In this document: one piece after another, positions 1 to 8,250 of the stretch
Layout: the number at the start of each line of letters is the position of its first letter
Numbering within the stretch: the stretch's first letter is position 1
DNA from: Pseudomonas mosselii
Lineage (GTDB): Bacteria; Pseudomonadota; Gammaproteobacteria; Pseudomonadales; Pseudomonadaceae
DNA length: 64,000 nt
Assembly (NCBI RefSeq): GCF_005796105.1
Contig: NZ_VAUO01000006.1
Location: 62,001 to 126,000 of the forward strand
Direction: 5' to 3'
Made by a program: the position numbers and the translations under genes
Notes under the pieces: generated by a model
Databases searched by the model: none
What the model saw: the letters and a program-made list of their open reading frames with translations, nothing else
Told to the model about the DNA's origin: nothing

Positions 1-1
1 G

Positions 2-730
2 CTCGATCTGGCGCTACTGGCCGGCGTCTCGCAACGCCATCTGAGCTGTGTGGAGACTGGCCGCGCCAAGGCCAGCCCGGCCACCCTGCATGCCTTGCTC
101 AGCGCACTGGAGGTGCCGCTCGATCAGTGCAACGAGGTGTTCCTCGCCGCAGGCTTCGCACCGCGCTACACCGCCTCGCCACCGGACGCTCCGACCCTGG
201 GCATGGTGCACGAGGCCCTGGCGCATCTGCTCCAGGCCAACAACCCCGCGCCTGCCATCGTCATCGATGGCAACTGGAACGTCACGGCGGCCAACACCAG
301 TGTTGGAGTGCTGTTCGCCCTGGCAGGCGTGCAGGTGCGCGAAACCGCGGGCCTCAATCTGCTCGATACCTTGTTGCGCCCAGGCGGGCTGGGGGATCAT
401 CTGGTCAATGCCGACGAGATTCGCGCGATCACCTGGCAACGCGCAGCCAGGGAGGCGCTGGGCAATCCTGAGCTGGGGCGGCGCCTGCAACAGTTGCAAA
501 CGCCGCCCAGCGTGCCGACAGAGCACCGGCCCTCACCGGTGATCCTCACCCGTATTCGGACCCAGGACGGCGAACTGACGTTCCTGTCCACCTTCACCAC
601 CTTCGGCATGCCGCTGGACATTACCGTCGCGTCGTTGCGCATCGAGCATCTGATACCTGCCGATGCGCGAACCTGGCAGGTGATGACAGCCGCCCATGCA
701 ACGGTCGACGGTCTGCACGCAGGCGATTAA
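2..730 (+). CDS. XRE/MmyB-like transcriptional regulator, 5'-truncated by window edge
   Basis: The reading frame is open from base 2 and the gene begins before the window. The first visible codons read LDLALLAGVSQRHLSCVETGR, the second half of a Cro/C1 helix-turn-helix (recognition helix SQRHLSCVE). After a short linker (STLHALLSAL-like spacing to residue about 45) the rest of the protein is a ligand-sensing domain of the MmyB type, with the segment PAIVIDGNWNVTAANTSV typical of that PAS-like fold. The family represses or activates nearby genes, often short-chain dehydrogenases, in response to an unknown small ligand. A GTG at base 50 could pass for a start but would cut the helix-turn-helix, so it is not the true start. 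No regulated partner is visible because the upstream side is missing. The family call is firm; the target is unknown. Confidence 0.85.
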   Translation, partial: LDLALLAGVSQRHLSCVETGRAKASPATLHALLSALEVPLDQCNEVFLAAGFAPRYTASPPDAPTLGMVHEALAHLLQANNPAPAIVIDGNWNVTAANTSVGVLFALAGVQVRETAGLNLLDTLLRPGGLGDHLVNADEIRAITWQRAAREALGNPELGRRLQQLQTPPSVPTEHRPSPVILTRIRTQDGELTFLSTFTTFGMPLDITVASLRIEHLIPADARTWQVMTAAHATVDGLHAGD

Positions 731-763
731 GCTGCGCGTTTTTCAGGGAAGGAATGACAGCGA

Positions 764-1138
764 GTGAGCAACCTCTACCAAGGCAGTTGCCTGTGCGCGT
801 CCATCAGGTACGAGTTGCTGGCCACGCCCAAGGCCGTCAGCCATTGTCATTGCAGCCAATGCCGCAAGGCACACGGCGCGCTATTCGCCTCCTTTGGCAG
901 CGTGCCGCGCCGGGCGCTGCGGATCGTCCAGGGTGAGGATGCGCTGACGGCATACCCCTCCTCCGAATCGGTACTGCGTTCGTTCTGCTCGCGCTGCGGC
1001 TCGTCGTTGTTCTGGTCAAGGTCCCAGGGCCAATTCAGGGATTGGATCTGCATTGCGCTGGCTACGCTGGACACCCCATTCACTCCGGAAAAACAGCAAC
1101 ATGTGCATGTCGCTGACGGAATGCACGGGTACACCTGA
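764..1138 (+). CDS. GFA family (glutathione-dependent formaldehyde-activating enzyme-like) protein
   Basis: This 124-residue protein has the Cys pattern of the GFA/CENP-V fold. CLC near residue 10 and CHCSQCRK near residues 28-35 form zinc sites, and CSRCGSSLFW near residues 75-84 is the third cluster. Members bind zinc; the founding enzyme joins glutathione and formaldehyde, but most bacterial homologues have no proven substrate. The GTG start at 764 places the first residues as MSNLYQGSCLC, the usual beginning of the family, with a purine-rich stretch (GGGAAGGA) about a dozen bases upstream. The gene stands alone, 33 bases after the regulator. The family call is strong, the reaction is not established. 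Confidence 0.85.
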   Translation: MSNLYQGSCLCASIRYELLATPKAVSHCHCSQCRKAHGALFASFGSVPRRALRIVQGEDALTAYPSSESVLRSFCSRCGSSLFWSRSQGQFRDWICIALATLDTPFTPEKQQHVHVADGMHGYT

Positions 1139-1155
1139 CCCACCCGCCAACGCGC

Positions 1156-1494
1156 TCAGCTCAGTTGGGCAATCAGCACCGCGTTGGTGTAGATCAGGCT
1201 GCCGTCACTGGCGCGGTGGCCAACCAAGTGGAACTGCCCGCGCTCATCCTCGCTCAAGTAGACCCGCAAGCGGCAGTCGGATAGCGGCCCATAGCCCTCG
1301 GGCAGCACCAGGTTGAGGGTCTGCATGTCGACGTCCACCATCGCCTCGCGCTCATGGCTCTGTTGCAAGCGCTCTTCGGCCTGCTCCAGCAGCGTGTGGG
1401 TCGCACCTTGGATATCGAAATGAATCTCGCCCACCGGGGTGGAACGCTGCTCACCGTTGCCTTTGCACCAACCTTCGATCGTCAGGGTACTCAT
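1156..1494 (-). CDS. Conserved hypothetical protein (112 aa)
   Basis: A small soluble protein with no signal peptide or membrane segment. I do not recognise a named family. It begins MSTLTIEGWCKGNG and is rich in acidic and Gln residues, with a QAEERLQQSHERE helix near residues 40-52. The start at 1494 is preferred over an in-frame ATG two codons upstream (1500), because the protein reads better from MSTLTI and AGAGGATT lies just upstream. It is convergent with the GFA-like gene, with 17 bases between the stops, and is followed on its own strand by nothing closely spaced. Function unknown. Confidence 0.7.
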   Translation of the reverse strand: MSTLTIEGWCKGNGEQRSTPVGEIHFDIQGATHTLLEQAEERLQQSHEREAMVDVDMQTLNLVLPEGYGPLSDCRLRVYLSEDERGQFHLVGHRASDGSLIYTNAVLIAQLS

Positions 1495-1608
1495 GGCCAA
1501 TCCTCTGGGAAGTAAGACGCTTCAAGCGTCCGTTGAGGTGTTGACCCGGTTTTTTTTCCGATCGTTCCAGTCGCTTTCGCACCTTTGGCCTATGCACCCG
1601 GCAAACAC

Positions 1609-2907
1609 TTAGCCTAAGTCCTGGCTCACCCGCCCGACCGCCTCCACCACGCGCCGCGCACCGGCCTGGATCGCGCCGATGGTACTGCCGGCCTGGGTCG
1701 CCAGGTGCAAGCCCTGGTCAGCCTGCCCACGGCTGGTTTCGATCTCGATCACCGCCTGGCTGGCCAAGGTCTGGTTGCGTGCGACCACGGCTACGATCTC
1801 TTCGGTGGCGCTGCTGGTGCGCGCCGCCAGTTGCCGCACCTCATCGGCGACCACTGCGAAGCCACGCCCCTGCTCACCGGCACGGGCCGCCTCGATGGCG
1901 GCATTGAGCGCCAGCAGGTTGGTCTGTGCGGCAATCCCGCCAATCGTCTGCACGATCGAACTGATGACCAGCGACTGCTTCCCCAACGCATCGATGGTGG
2001 CCCCGGCCGAATGCAGCTGGGCACTGACCTCCTGCATGGTCTGCTCCACCTGCCTGACCACCGCCACCCCTTCGGTCGCGCCGCTGTCAGTCCCTTGCGA
2101 GACCTCCAGGGCCATCTGCGCGGCTTGCTTGACCGCCTCTTCACGCTGCACCTGATCGGTCACCACCGAGGCGAACTTCACCACCCGCAGCAGCCGGCCT
2201 TGTGTATCGATGACCGGGTTGTAGCTGGCCTCCAGCCAGACTTCGCGGCCCTGGCTGTCGAGGCGCAAAAAGCGTCCGGTCACGTACTGGCCGGCGTTGA
2301 GGGCGCGCCACAGCTCGTCGTAGTCAGGGCTGGCACAGAACTCGGCGGTGCAGAACAGCCGATGGTGCTGGCCCAGGACTTGATCCAGGCGATAGCCCAT
2401 GGCCCTCAGGAACGTGTCGTTGGCCTCCAGCACCTTGCCGCTCAGGTCGAACTGGATCACCGCCGTGGAACGCATTAGTGCAGCGAGCACGAACTGGTTC
2501 TGCTGGGCAGTGTCCAGCGCCTTGGTCACCTCGCGGCCCTGGCCGATCACCTGGTACAGACGTCCCTGGGCATCGAGCTGCGGATACCAGCTCATGCACG
2601 CCCACACTTCACGGCCGTCGGCATGCCGCAGCGGGTACTCACCCTGCTGCACCTCGCCCCTGCCCAGGGCCTTGACCAATGCTTCCAGGCGCGGCTGCGC
2701 CAGCCATTGTCCCAAGGCCTTGCCGGCCAGTGCCTGACCAGGCGTACCCAACAGCTCGGCAGCCGACGCATTGCCTTCAAGCAATCGCAGTGCCTCATCG
2801 AGCCGCAGAAAAATACCGGCCTGCTCCTGCTGGGCCAAACGCTGACGCAATACCACCAGCTCCGCTTCGCGAGCCGCGAGCGTGGCTTTCAATTGCCGAT
2901 TGAACAT
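1609..2907 (-). CDS. Soluble PAS-PAS methyl-accepting chemoreceptor, BdlA-like
   Basis: A 432-residue cytoplasmic chemoreceptor. After an N-terminal helix (about 5-30) there are two PAS domains (about 30-130 and 140-255); the second contains [10 protein letters not shown] and the WLEASYNPV signature seen in BdlA and Aer-like receptors. Residues about 280-432 form the methyl-accepting signalling hairpin with the tip [20 protein letters not shown]. No membrane segment is present. The architecture and length match BdlA (PAS-PAS-MA), which in P. aeruginosa triggers biofilm dispersal by lowering c-di-GMP together with a phosphodiesterase. It is the second gene of a likely operon: the EAL phosphodiesterase ends 39 bases upstream, so the pair could form such a unit. 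PAS cofactor (heme, FAD or none) cannot be told from sequence. The architecture is certain, orthology to BdlA is inferred. Confidence 0.88.
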   Translation of the reverse strand: MFNRQLKATLAAREAELVVLRQRLAQQEQAGIFLRLDEALRLLEGNASAAELLGTPGQALAGKALGQWLAQPRLEALVKALGRGEVQQGEYPLRHADGREVWACMSWYPQLDAQGRLYQVIGQGREVTKALDTAQQNQFVLAALMRSTAVIQFDLSGKVLEANDTFLRAMGYRLDQVLGQHHRLFCTAEFCASPDYDELWRALNAGQYVTGRFLRLDSQGREVWLEASYNPVIDTQGRLLRVVKFASVVTDQVQREEAVKQAAQMALEVSQGTDSGATEGVAVVRQVEQTMQEVSAQLHSAGATIDALGKQSLVISSIVQTIGGIAAQTNLLALNAAIEAARAGEQGRGFAVVADEVRQLAARTSSATEEIVAVVARNQTLASQAVIEIETSRGQADQGLHLATQAGSTIGAIQAGARRVVEAVGRVSQDLG

Positions 2908-2946
2908 GACTCACCTGTGGGAAAGGGAAAGATCAGGAAACGCCGG

Positions 2947-4728
2947 TCAAGCCACCCAGCCTGCAAGCTGCGTGACGCCGAACCACTGCTGGAAGGCTTC
3001 TAGCGGCATGGGCCGACCCAAGTAGTAGCCCTGAACCTCGGCGCAGCCCCAGGCGCTGGCCTGCTCCAGCTGCGCTGCGGTCTCAATGCCTTCGGCGCCT
3101 ACTCGGTAGCCCAACTGCGTAGCCAGTGCCACCAACGAACGCACCAACTGACCATCCCTGGCATCCATACAGCCTCTGTGCACCAGCGAACGGTCGAGCT
3201 TGACCAGGCTGGCGGGGATTCGGCTGAGGTAATCCCAATTGCTGTAGCCAGTACCAAAGTCATCGATAGCGATTTCGATACCGGCCAGGCGAGCCCGCTG
3301 CAACTGCTGCTGCACTTCTTCCAGTTGCTCGATCAACGCGCTTTCGGTGAACTCCAGTTGTAACTTTGACGGCTCGATGCCCAGGCTACGCATCTCGATG
3401 AGCAACGTATCCATGAACAACGGGCTTTCCAGGTCGCGCGCGGTAACGTTCATGCTGATTTGCAGACCCAACGCGCGGGTCTGTTGCAGCAGGCGCAGCA
3501 CCGCACGCTGCACCCAAAGACTGAGCGTCCCCATCAGTGCGGTCTTCTCCGCCAGGGGGATGAACTCGGCCGGGGAAATCTCGCCCAGTTGCGGGTGTCG
3601 CCAGCGCAGCAGCGCCTCGGCCGAACGGCACTCGCCCTGCGGCAGGTGCACGCGCGGCTGCAGGTGCAGGCTGAGTTGGTCATCGCGCTGCAACGCCTCG
3701 ACCAGCGCGGCGAGCAAAGTGAACGCGCGGCGCTGGGCGGCATCGACGTCGGCTTGGAACAACGCGCAGCGCCCCACACTGCGCCGCGCGGCATCGGCGG
3801 CACTGACCAACCGGCGCAGCCACTCCAAGCCCTCGCGCTCGTCGCTGGCGGCGCTCAAGGGGGCGACACCGATACCCGCATCCAGCAACACCGGAATCTG
3901 ATGGCACTGCACCGGCGCCTGCAACGCCTCGACGATGCCGATGCACAACGGGCGCACCTGCTCGGGCTCGTCGACAATGGTGGCGAAGCGGGTCGGGCTG
4001 ATCTTGTACAGCGGCACACCGGGGTGCAGTTGAGCGGCGATGCGCGCCTTGACCTGCAAGGTCAGGTCGTGAGCAAAGTTGTAACCCAACGCCTGGGTGA
4101 TGTCGTTCAGCACGGCGGCCGGCAGAATATCGATCGCCAGCAAGGTCATGTCCTGGCCACGGTCAAAGTGAGCCTGCACGTCGCACTCGAGCTTGAGGCG
4201 GTTGAACAACCCCGTGGGCTGGTCGAAAAAATTGCTGCGTCGGATGCTGGCCAGAATGCTCATGGCCATGTTGGCGAACGCTACCAGCATCGCCCGCTGC
4301 TCAGCCGCCATGGGTGGGCGCGGCACGGTGTCGATGATGCACAGGCTACCGATGGCGATGCCTTGCTCGACCATCAGGGGTGCACCGCAGTAGTAGCGGA
4401 TCGCAGGTGCTCCAGTGACCAGCGGATTGTCGGCGAAACGCGGATCAAGGAGGGCGTCGGGCACCTCCAACGGTTCAGCCTGCAGAATGGTATGGGCGCA
4501 GAACGAAACGTCGCGCGGGGTGCTGGCGCTGTCCAGGCCCGTCCTGGCCATGAACCACTGCTGGCACTCGCTGACGATCGAGACCAGGCAGATAGGCACT
4601 GCAAAGTAGCTCGCGGCCAACTGCACCAACGCGCGCAATTCGCCGTTCTGGTCCTGCTGCGCAACGCACCATTCGACGACCTTGGCCAGGCGTTCCTTTT
4701 CCTTGAGTGGCATGGGAGCGGTTTGCAT
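2947..4728 (-). CDS. GAF - degenerate GGDEF - EAL cyclic-di-GMP phosphodiesterase
   Basis: A 593-residue soluble signalling protein. Residues about 20-165 form a GAF domain (FCAHTILQ and CGAPLM motifs). Residues about 170-320 have the fold position of a GGDEF domain, but the GGDEF signature is missing; the place reads SPTRFATIVDEPEQ, so no cyclase activity is expected. Residues about 345-585 form an EAL domain with the catalytic set intact: AEALLRW (EAL), N in MNVTAR, E in EFTES, DD in IDDFGTGYS, K in LVKLDRS, E in AEGIET and Q in QGYYLGRP. It should therefore hydrolyse c-di-GMP to pGpG, with GAF or the dead GGDEF as a sensory or GTP-binding input. It is followed by the BdlA-like receptor and preceded by a 335-base intergenic region with repeated TTGTACA sites. 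Domain calls are secure; activity is inferred. Confidence 0.9.
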   Translation of the reverse strand: MQTAPMPLKEKERLAKVVEWCVAQQDQNGELRALVQLAASYFAVPICLVSIVSECQQWFMARTGLDSASTPRDVSFCAHTILQAEPLEVPDALLDPRFADNPLVTGAPAIRYYCGAPLMVEQGIAIGSLCIIDTVPRPPMAAEQRAMLVAFANMAMSILASIRRSNFFDQPTGLFNRLKLECDVQAHFDRGQDMTLLAIDILPAAVLNDITQALGYNFAHDLTLQVKARIAAQLHPGVPLYKISPTRFATIVDEPEQVRPLCIGIVEALQAPVQCHQIPVLLDAGIGVAPLSAASDEREGLEWLRRLVSAADAARRSVGRCALFQADVDAAQRRAFTLLAALVEALQRDDQLSLHLQPRVHLPQGECRSAEALLRWRHPQLGEISPAEFIPLAEKTALMGTLSLWVQRAVLRLLQQTRALGLQISMNVTARDLESPLFMDTLLIEMRSLGIEPSKLQLEFTESALIEQLEEVQQQLQRARLAGIEIAIDDFGTGYSNWDYLSRIPASLVKLDRSLVHRGCMDARDGQLVRSLVALATQLGYRVGAEGIETAAQLEQASAWGCAEVQGYYLGRPMPLEAFQQWFGVTQLAGWVA

Positions 4729-5063
4729 ATGATGTTCCCTGCCCAGAAAGAGGTGTTAAGCACGAAGATATAGCACTTTGATATCTATGAGACTGGCGCG
4801 CAGATGAACGGTTCACACACGGCAGCGATTTAAGTGCACGGTAGCGCGAATACTTGTACAACTCCACATTTTTGTACAGGTATTGTGAAAATTCACCTCA
4901 ATCCACATGGAACCAAGCTCAGGGTGTGCGCTGTACGATGCTGGCCCGCAGAGAAAATTCCATCAAAAGTCAAAAAATAAACGGCATACGCGCCAAAATC
5001 AGGCGGGATAAAACACTTCCTCGCCTGCCGCCGCTTCATAAACTTGTACAAAAGTTGCCGCAG
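4729..5063 (-). promoter_or_regulatory. Intergenic region with three TTGTACA(A) sites upstream of the EAL gene
   Basis: This 335-base stretch separates the EAL gene from the stop of the LysR gene and is richer in A and T than its surroundings. It carries TTGTACAA at 4854-4861, TTGTACA at 4872-4878 (18 bases apart) and TTGTACAA at 5044-5051. TTGTACAA is a perfect palindrome, so these look like operator half or full sites for an unidentified regulator of the phosphodiesterase/chemoreceptor pair. No open reading frame with coding character was seen here. Confidence 0.4.
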
Positions 5064-5981
5064 TCAAACCCCATTGCCTGCCAACTGAGCCGCCATCGCT
5101 CGCGCTTGTTCACGCAGCGCATCGCACAATGGCCCGACCACCGCCGACGCGGGTCGGTGCTCTGGCAGGATCAGCATCACCCGATACGGCACCGACACGC
5201 TCAGCCTGCGCATGATCAAACCGCCCTGCCCCGCCTCCAGCCCGCTCAACGGGTTGATGATCGCGACACCCAGCCCCTGGCGAACCATCGCGCATACCGA
5301 GGCGGCGCTGGTGGTCTCGATCACCGTACGGCGGTTCACCCCTGCGGCGCGAAAGTGCTGGTCGAGCTGCTGCCGGTAGGTGTCCAGGCTGGCCAAGTTG
5401 ATGAAGTCGATATCGTGGAAGTCCTCCAGTGCCAACACCGGCTTGGCCTGTAACGGGTGGCCGGGCGGCAGCACGCAGACCATGTCGGCACTGAACAGCA
5501 GCTCGCCCACCGCGCCACGCGGCACCTGCTCCACCTCAGTCAGGCCCAGGTCATGCTGCTGGGCGACCAATGACTCCTCCAGCAGCGGCGACTCCTGCGC
5601 GGTGATGCTCACGCTCACCCCTGGATGGGCGCGATGCAAGCGCTTGCAGGCTCCAGGCAGCAGGGTTTGGGAAAACAGCGGCAGGCAGGTGATGGCCAGG
5701 CGACCCTGTTCGAAATTGCGGATGGCCTGGGCAAAGCGCTCGATACGCTCAAGGCCGACGAATGCACGCTCGACTTCATCAATCAGCAGCAAGGCTTGGG
5801 CTGTGGGCAGCAGACGTCCGGCCTCGCGCTCAAACAGGTTCAGGCCGCTAACCTGCTCCATGCGCGCCAGCTCGCGGCTGACGGTGGGCTGCGAGGTGAA
5901 TAGCAGGCGGGCAGCGCCCGTGACACTGCCGGCGACCATGATGGCGCGGAATACTTCGATGTGGCGGATGGTGAGATTCAT
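5064..5981 (-). CDS. LysR-family transcriptional regulator divergent from lysA
   Basis: A 305-residue LysR-type regulator. Residues about 3-60 form the winged helix-turn-helix (IRHIEVFRAIMVAGSVTGAA, then QPTVSRELARME). Residues about 90-295 form the periplasmic-binding-like effector domain. It starts 135 bases from lysA on the opposite strand. In Escherichia coli and many proteobacteria the regulator next to lysA is its activator, with diaminopimelate and lysine as effectors, so that role is inferred here. Two palindromes lie between the genes. The stop is followed by the AT-rich TTGTACA region. The family is certain, the target very likely. Confidence 0.9.
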   Translation of the reverse strand: MNLTIRHIEVFRAIMVAGSVTGAARLLFTSQPTVSRELARMEQVSGLNLFEREAGRLLPTAQALLLIDEVERAFVGLERIERFAQAIRNFEQGRLAITCLPLFSQTLLPGACKRLHRAHPGVSVSITAQESPLLEESLVAQQHDLGLTEVEQVPRGAVGELLFSADMVCVLPPGHPLQAKPVLALEDFHDIDFINLASLDTYRQQLDQHFRAAGVNRRTVIETTSAASVCAMVRQGLGVAIINPLSGLEAGQGGLIMRRLSVSVPYRVMLILPEHRPASAVVGPLCDALREQARAMAAQLAGNGV

Positions 5982-6023
5982 GGGTGGTCACGCTAAATGA
6001 GGGAGCGGCGGTTCGACTCAACC

Positions 6024-6036
6024 CATATCAGATATG
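6024..6036. promoter_or_regulatory. Inverted repeat CATATC-A-GATATG between lysR-type gene and lysA
   Basis: A perfect 6-base inverted repeat about one base centre lies 43 bases upstream of the LysR-type start and 81 bases before lysA. It fits the size of a LysR-family binding site and is a candidate operator. Confidence 0.4.
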
Positions 6037-6046
6037 AATCAATCAG

Positions 6047-6066
6047 AGAAAAATAGCTATTTTTCT
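6047..6066. promoter_or_regulatory. 20-base perfect palindrome upstream of lysA
   Basis: The sequence AGAAAAATAGCTATTTTTCT reads identically on both strands and lies 50 bases before the lysA start. It is followed by no T-run on either strand beyond the palindrome itself. In a divergent LysR/lysA region an operator or activation site is more likely than a terminator. Confidence 0.5.
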
Positions 6067-6116
6067 GAATCGAACAACTCAGTCACCATGCGTACATCCA
6101 CTCCAAGGAACGCCCC

Positions 6117-7346
6117 ATGACCTTCCCCCTGCTGGCCAGCGCCATCCGCCAACACGGCTCGCCCCTTTGGGCCTACGACAGCCACACCATCCACCAGCGC
6201 ATCGAACAGTTGCTGCAGCACTTCGACACCGTGCGTTTCGCCCAGAAGGCCAACCCCAACCTGCACGTGCTGCGTCTGATCCGCGAACGCGGTCTGGTAC
6301 TTGATGCCGTGTCACTGGGCGAAATGGAGCGTGCCTTCGCCGCCGGTGCGCAAGTCGGCGGCGAGCCGGCCGGCGTGGTGCTGACCTGCGACGTGCTCGA
6401 CCAGCCCACACTGGAGCGTGTGGTGCAAACCGGTATCGAAGTGAACGCCGGCTCCATCGACATGCTGCGCCAACTGGGCGAACGCTCGCCCGGGCATCGA
6501 GTATGGTTGCGCATCAATCCAGGCTTCGGCCATGGCCATAGCCGCAAGACAAACACAGGTGGCGAAAACAGCAAGCACGGCATCTGGCACGCGCAACTGC
6601 CCGAGGCCCTGGCGTGCGTGAAACAGCATGGCCTGCACCTGGTCGGTGTGCACATGCACATTGGCTCTGGGGTGGATTACCAGCACCTGGAGCAAGTCGC
6701 AGGCTCGATGGTCGAGCTGATCGGCCGCCCGGGCATGGACATCGAGGCATTCTCCATCGGCGGCGGGCTGTCCACGCCCTACCGCGAGGGCGACCAGCCA
6801 GTAGACCTGCAACGCTACGCCAGGACCTGGGCCGTGGCTCGCGCCGAAGTCGAAGCCATGCTCGGCCACCCGGTACGCATGGAAATCGAACCAGGCCGTT
6901 ACCTAGTGGCGGAGTCGGGCTACTTGGTGGCCGAAGTGCGTGCGGTCAAGCAGATGGGCGCCAAGCACTACATCCTGGTAGACGCCGGTTTCAACGACCT
7001 GATGCGCCCGGCCATGTACGGCGCCTACCACCGCATGAGCCTGTACAGCGCCGATGGCCAGCCGCTGGACGGCGTGCTGCAAGCGACCGTGGTGGCAGGA
7101 CCGCTGTGCGAATCCGGCGATGTATTCACCCAGAACGACGAAGAGCTGACCCCGCAGTTGCTGCCACCTGCCAAGGTAGGCGACCTGTTGGTGATCCACG
7201 ATGCCGGCGCGTACGGCGCGTCGATGTCGTCGAACTACAACAGCCGCCCGCTGCTGCCGGAGTTACTGATCGAAAACGACAGCCTGCGCCTGATTCGCCG
7301 ACGCCAGACCGTGCAGGAATTGCTAGCGTTGGAGCTGGATATCTAA
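6117..7346 (+). CDS. lysA: Diaminopimelate decarboxylase
   Basis: A 409-residue fold-type III PLP enzyme that decarboxylates meso-diaminopimelate to L-lysine, the last step of lysine synthesis in the cytoplasm. The PLP lysine is K44 in FAQKANPN. HIGSG near residue 182 and SIGGGLSTPY near residues 212-221 bind the phosphate, EPGRYLVAESG near residue 260 is a substrate/PLP element, and CESGDVF near residue 330 supplies the catalytic Cys. The ATG at 6117 follows AAGGAACG. Length is close to the short lysA type rather than the roughly 415-420-residue form encoded beside dapF, so a second lysA elsewhere in the genome is possible. It is transcribed away from the LysR-type gene, its probable activator. 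Confidence 0.95.
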   Translation: MTFPLLASAIRQHGSPLWAYDSHTIHQRIEQLLQHFDTVRFAQKANPNLHVLRLIRERGLVLDAVSLGEMERAFAAGAQVGGEPAGVVLTCDVLDQPTLERVVQTGIEVNAGSIDMLRQLGERSPGHRVWLRINPGFGHGHSRKTNTGGENSKHGIWHAQLPEALACVKQHGLHLVGVHMHIGSGVDYQHLEQVAGSMVELIGRPGMDIEAFSIGGGLSTPYREGDQPVDLQRYARTWAVARAEVEAMLGHPVRMEIEPGRYLVAESGYLVAEVRAVKQMGAKHYILVDAGFNDLMRPAMYGAYHRMSLYSADGQPLDGVLQATVVAGPLCESGDVFTQNDEELTPQLLPPAKVGDLLVIHDAGAYGASMSSNYNSRPLLPELLIENDSLRLIRRRQTVQELLALELDI

Positions 7347-7466
7347 CGGCGGAGATCACCCAGCCCTTTGGACTGCGCTGTCGCGCAGAGAACTGATTTC
7401 GCAAGCACGCCGCTCCCTCCAGATCCCTGCTAAGTCAACACGTTGTGTGCAGATCAGATCTATTAA

Positions 7467-7555
7467 GAGCGGCCTTGTGCCGCGAACAGGGCGCGCAGCG
7501 ACCCCAGGATCTGAGCCCAAGGCAAGATCGCGGGGGAGACGCCGCACATAAGCGG
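7467..7555. repeat. Degenerate REP/REPIN-like copy
   Basis: Bases from GAGCGGCCTTGTG onward match, with several changes, the left arm of the much cleaner inverted repeat at 10932-11044, including GGCGCGCAGCG and CCCCAGGATCT. It fills much of the 211-base gap between lysA and kdpE and probably is a decayed member of the same repeat family. Confidence 0.5.
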
Positions 7556-7557
7556 CT

Positions 7558-8250
7558 TCACACCGGCGCCACCAACCGGTAACCCACCCCCGCCTCGGTA
7601 ATGATGAACCTCGGCGCAGTCGGGTCATCCCCCAGCTTCTGCCGCAGATGCCCCACCACAATGCGCAGGTAGTGGGTGTCGTCCACATGGGTCGGCCCCC
7701 AGATATCCTTGAGCAACTGCTGCTGGGTGATCACCCGCCCTGGGTGCCCGGCCAGTTGCGCCAACAACGCGTACTCCTTGCGCGTCAGCGCCACTTCGAC
7801 GCCGTCGAGAGTCACCCGGCGAAAGGCGAAATCCACCTGCAAAGGACCAAAATTCGCCGTCGCCACACCCGCGCCCAGCTGTGGCGCCTGGCGCAACAAG
7901 GCACGTACGCGGGCGAGAAATTCCTGAATACCGAATGGCTTGGTCACATAGTCGTTGGCCCCGCCATCGAGCGCATCGACTTTCTGCACCTCGCTGGCAC
8001 GCACCGACAGCACCATCACCGGCACCGTGCTCCATTCACGCAACTCGCGCAGCACCTGTTGGCCGTCCATGTCCGGCAGGCCCAGGTCGAGCACCACCAA
8101 GTCCGGCTTGCCCAATGCCGCCTGGGCCAGCCCCTCGGCGCCGCTGCCGGCTTCGAGCACTTTGTAGCCCTGAGACGCCAGGCTAATGCGCAGGAACTTG
8201 CGAATCTGCGGCTCGTCGTCAATCACCAACAGGGTGGCGGCTTGGCTCAT
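7558..8250 (-). CDS. kdpE: KdpE response regulator
   Basis: A 230-residue OmpR-family response regulator. The receiver domain (about 6-118) has the acidic pocket DDE at 11-13, phospho-acceptor D55 in VVLDLGLPD and the conserved Lys in YVTKPFG. The C-terminal winged helix (about 130-228) ends YLRIVVGHLRQKLGDD. It accepts phosphate from KdpD and activates kdpFABC when potassium is limiting. The start ATG overlaps the kdpD stop by four bases (ATGA), so the two are translationally coupled at the end of the operon. Confidence 0.95.
   Translation of the reverse strand: MSQAATLLVIDDEPQIRKFLRISLASQGYKVLEAGSGAEGLAQAALGKPDLVVLDLGLPDMDGQQVLRELREWSTVPVMVLSVRASEVQKVDALDGGANDYVTKPFGIQEFLARVRALLRQAPQLGAGVATANFGPLQVDFAFRRVTLDGVEVALTRKEYALLAQLAGHPGRVITQQQLLKDIWGPTHVDDTHYLRIVVGHLRQKLGDDPTAPRFIITEAGVGYRLVAPV

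Noticed and set aside
2947..4728. Active diguanylate cyclase in the GGDEF-EAL protein
   Set aside because: The GGDEF signature and its metal-binding residues are absent at the expected place.
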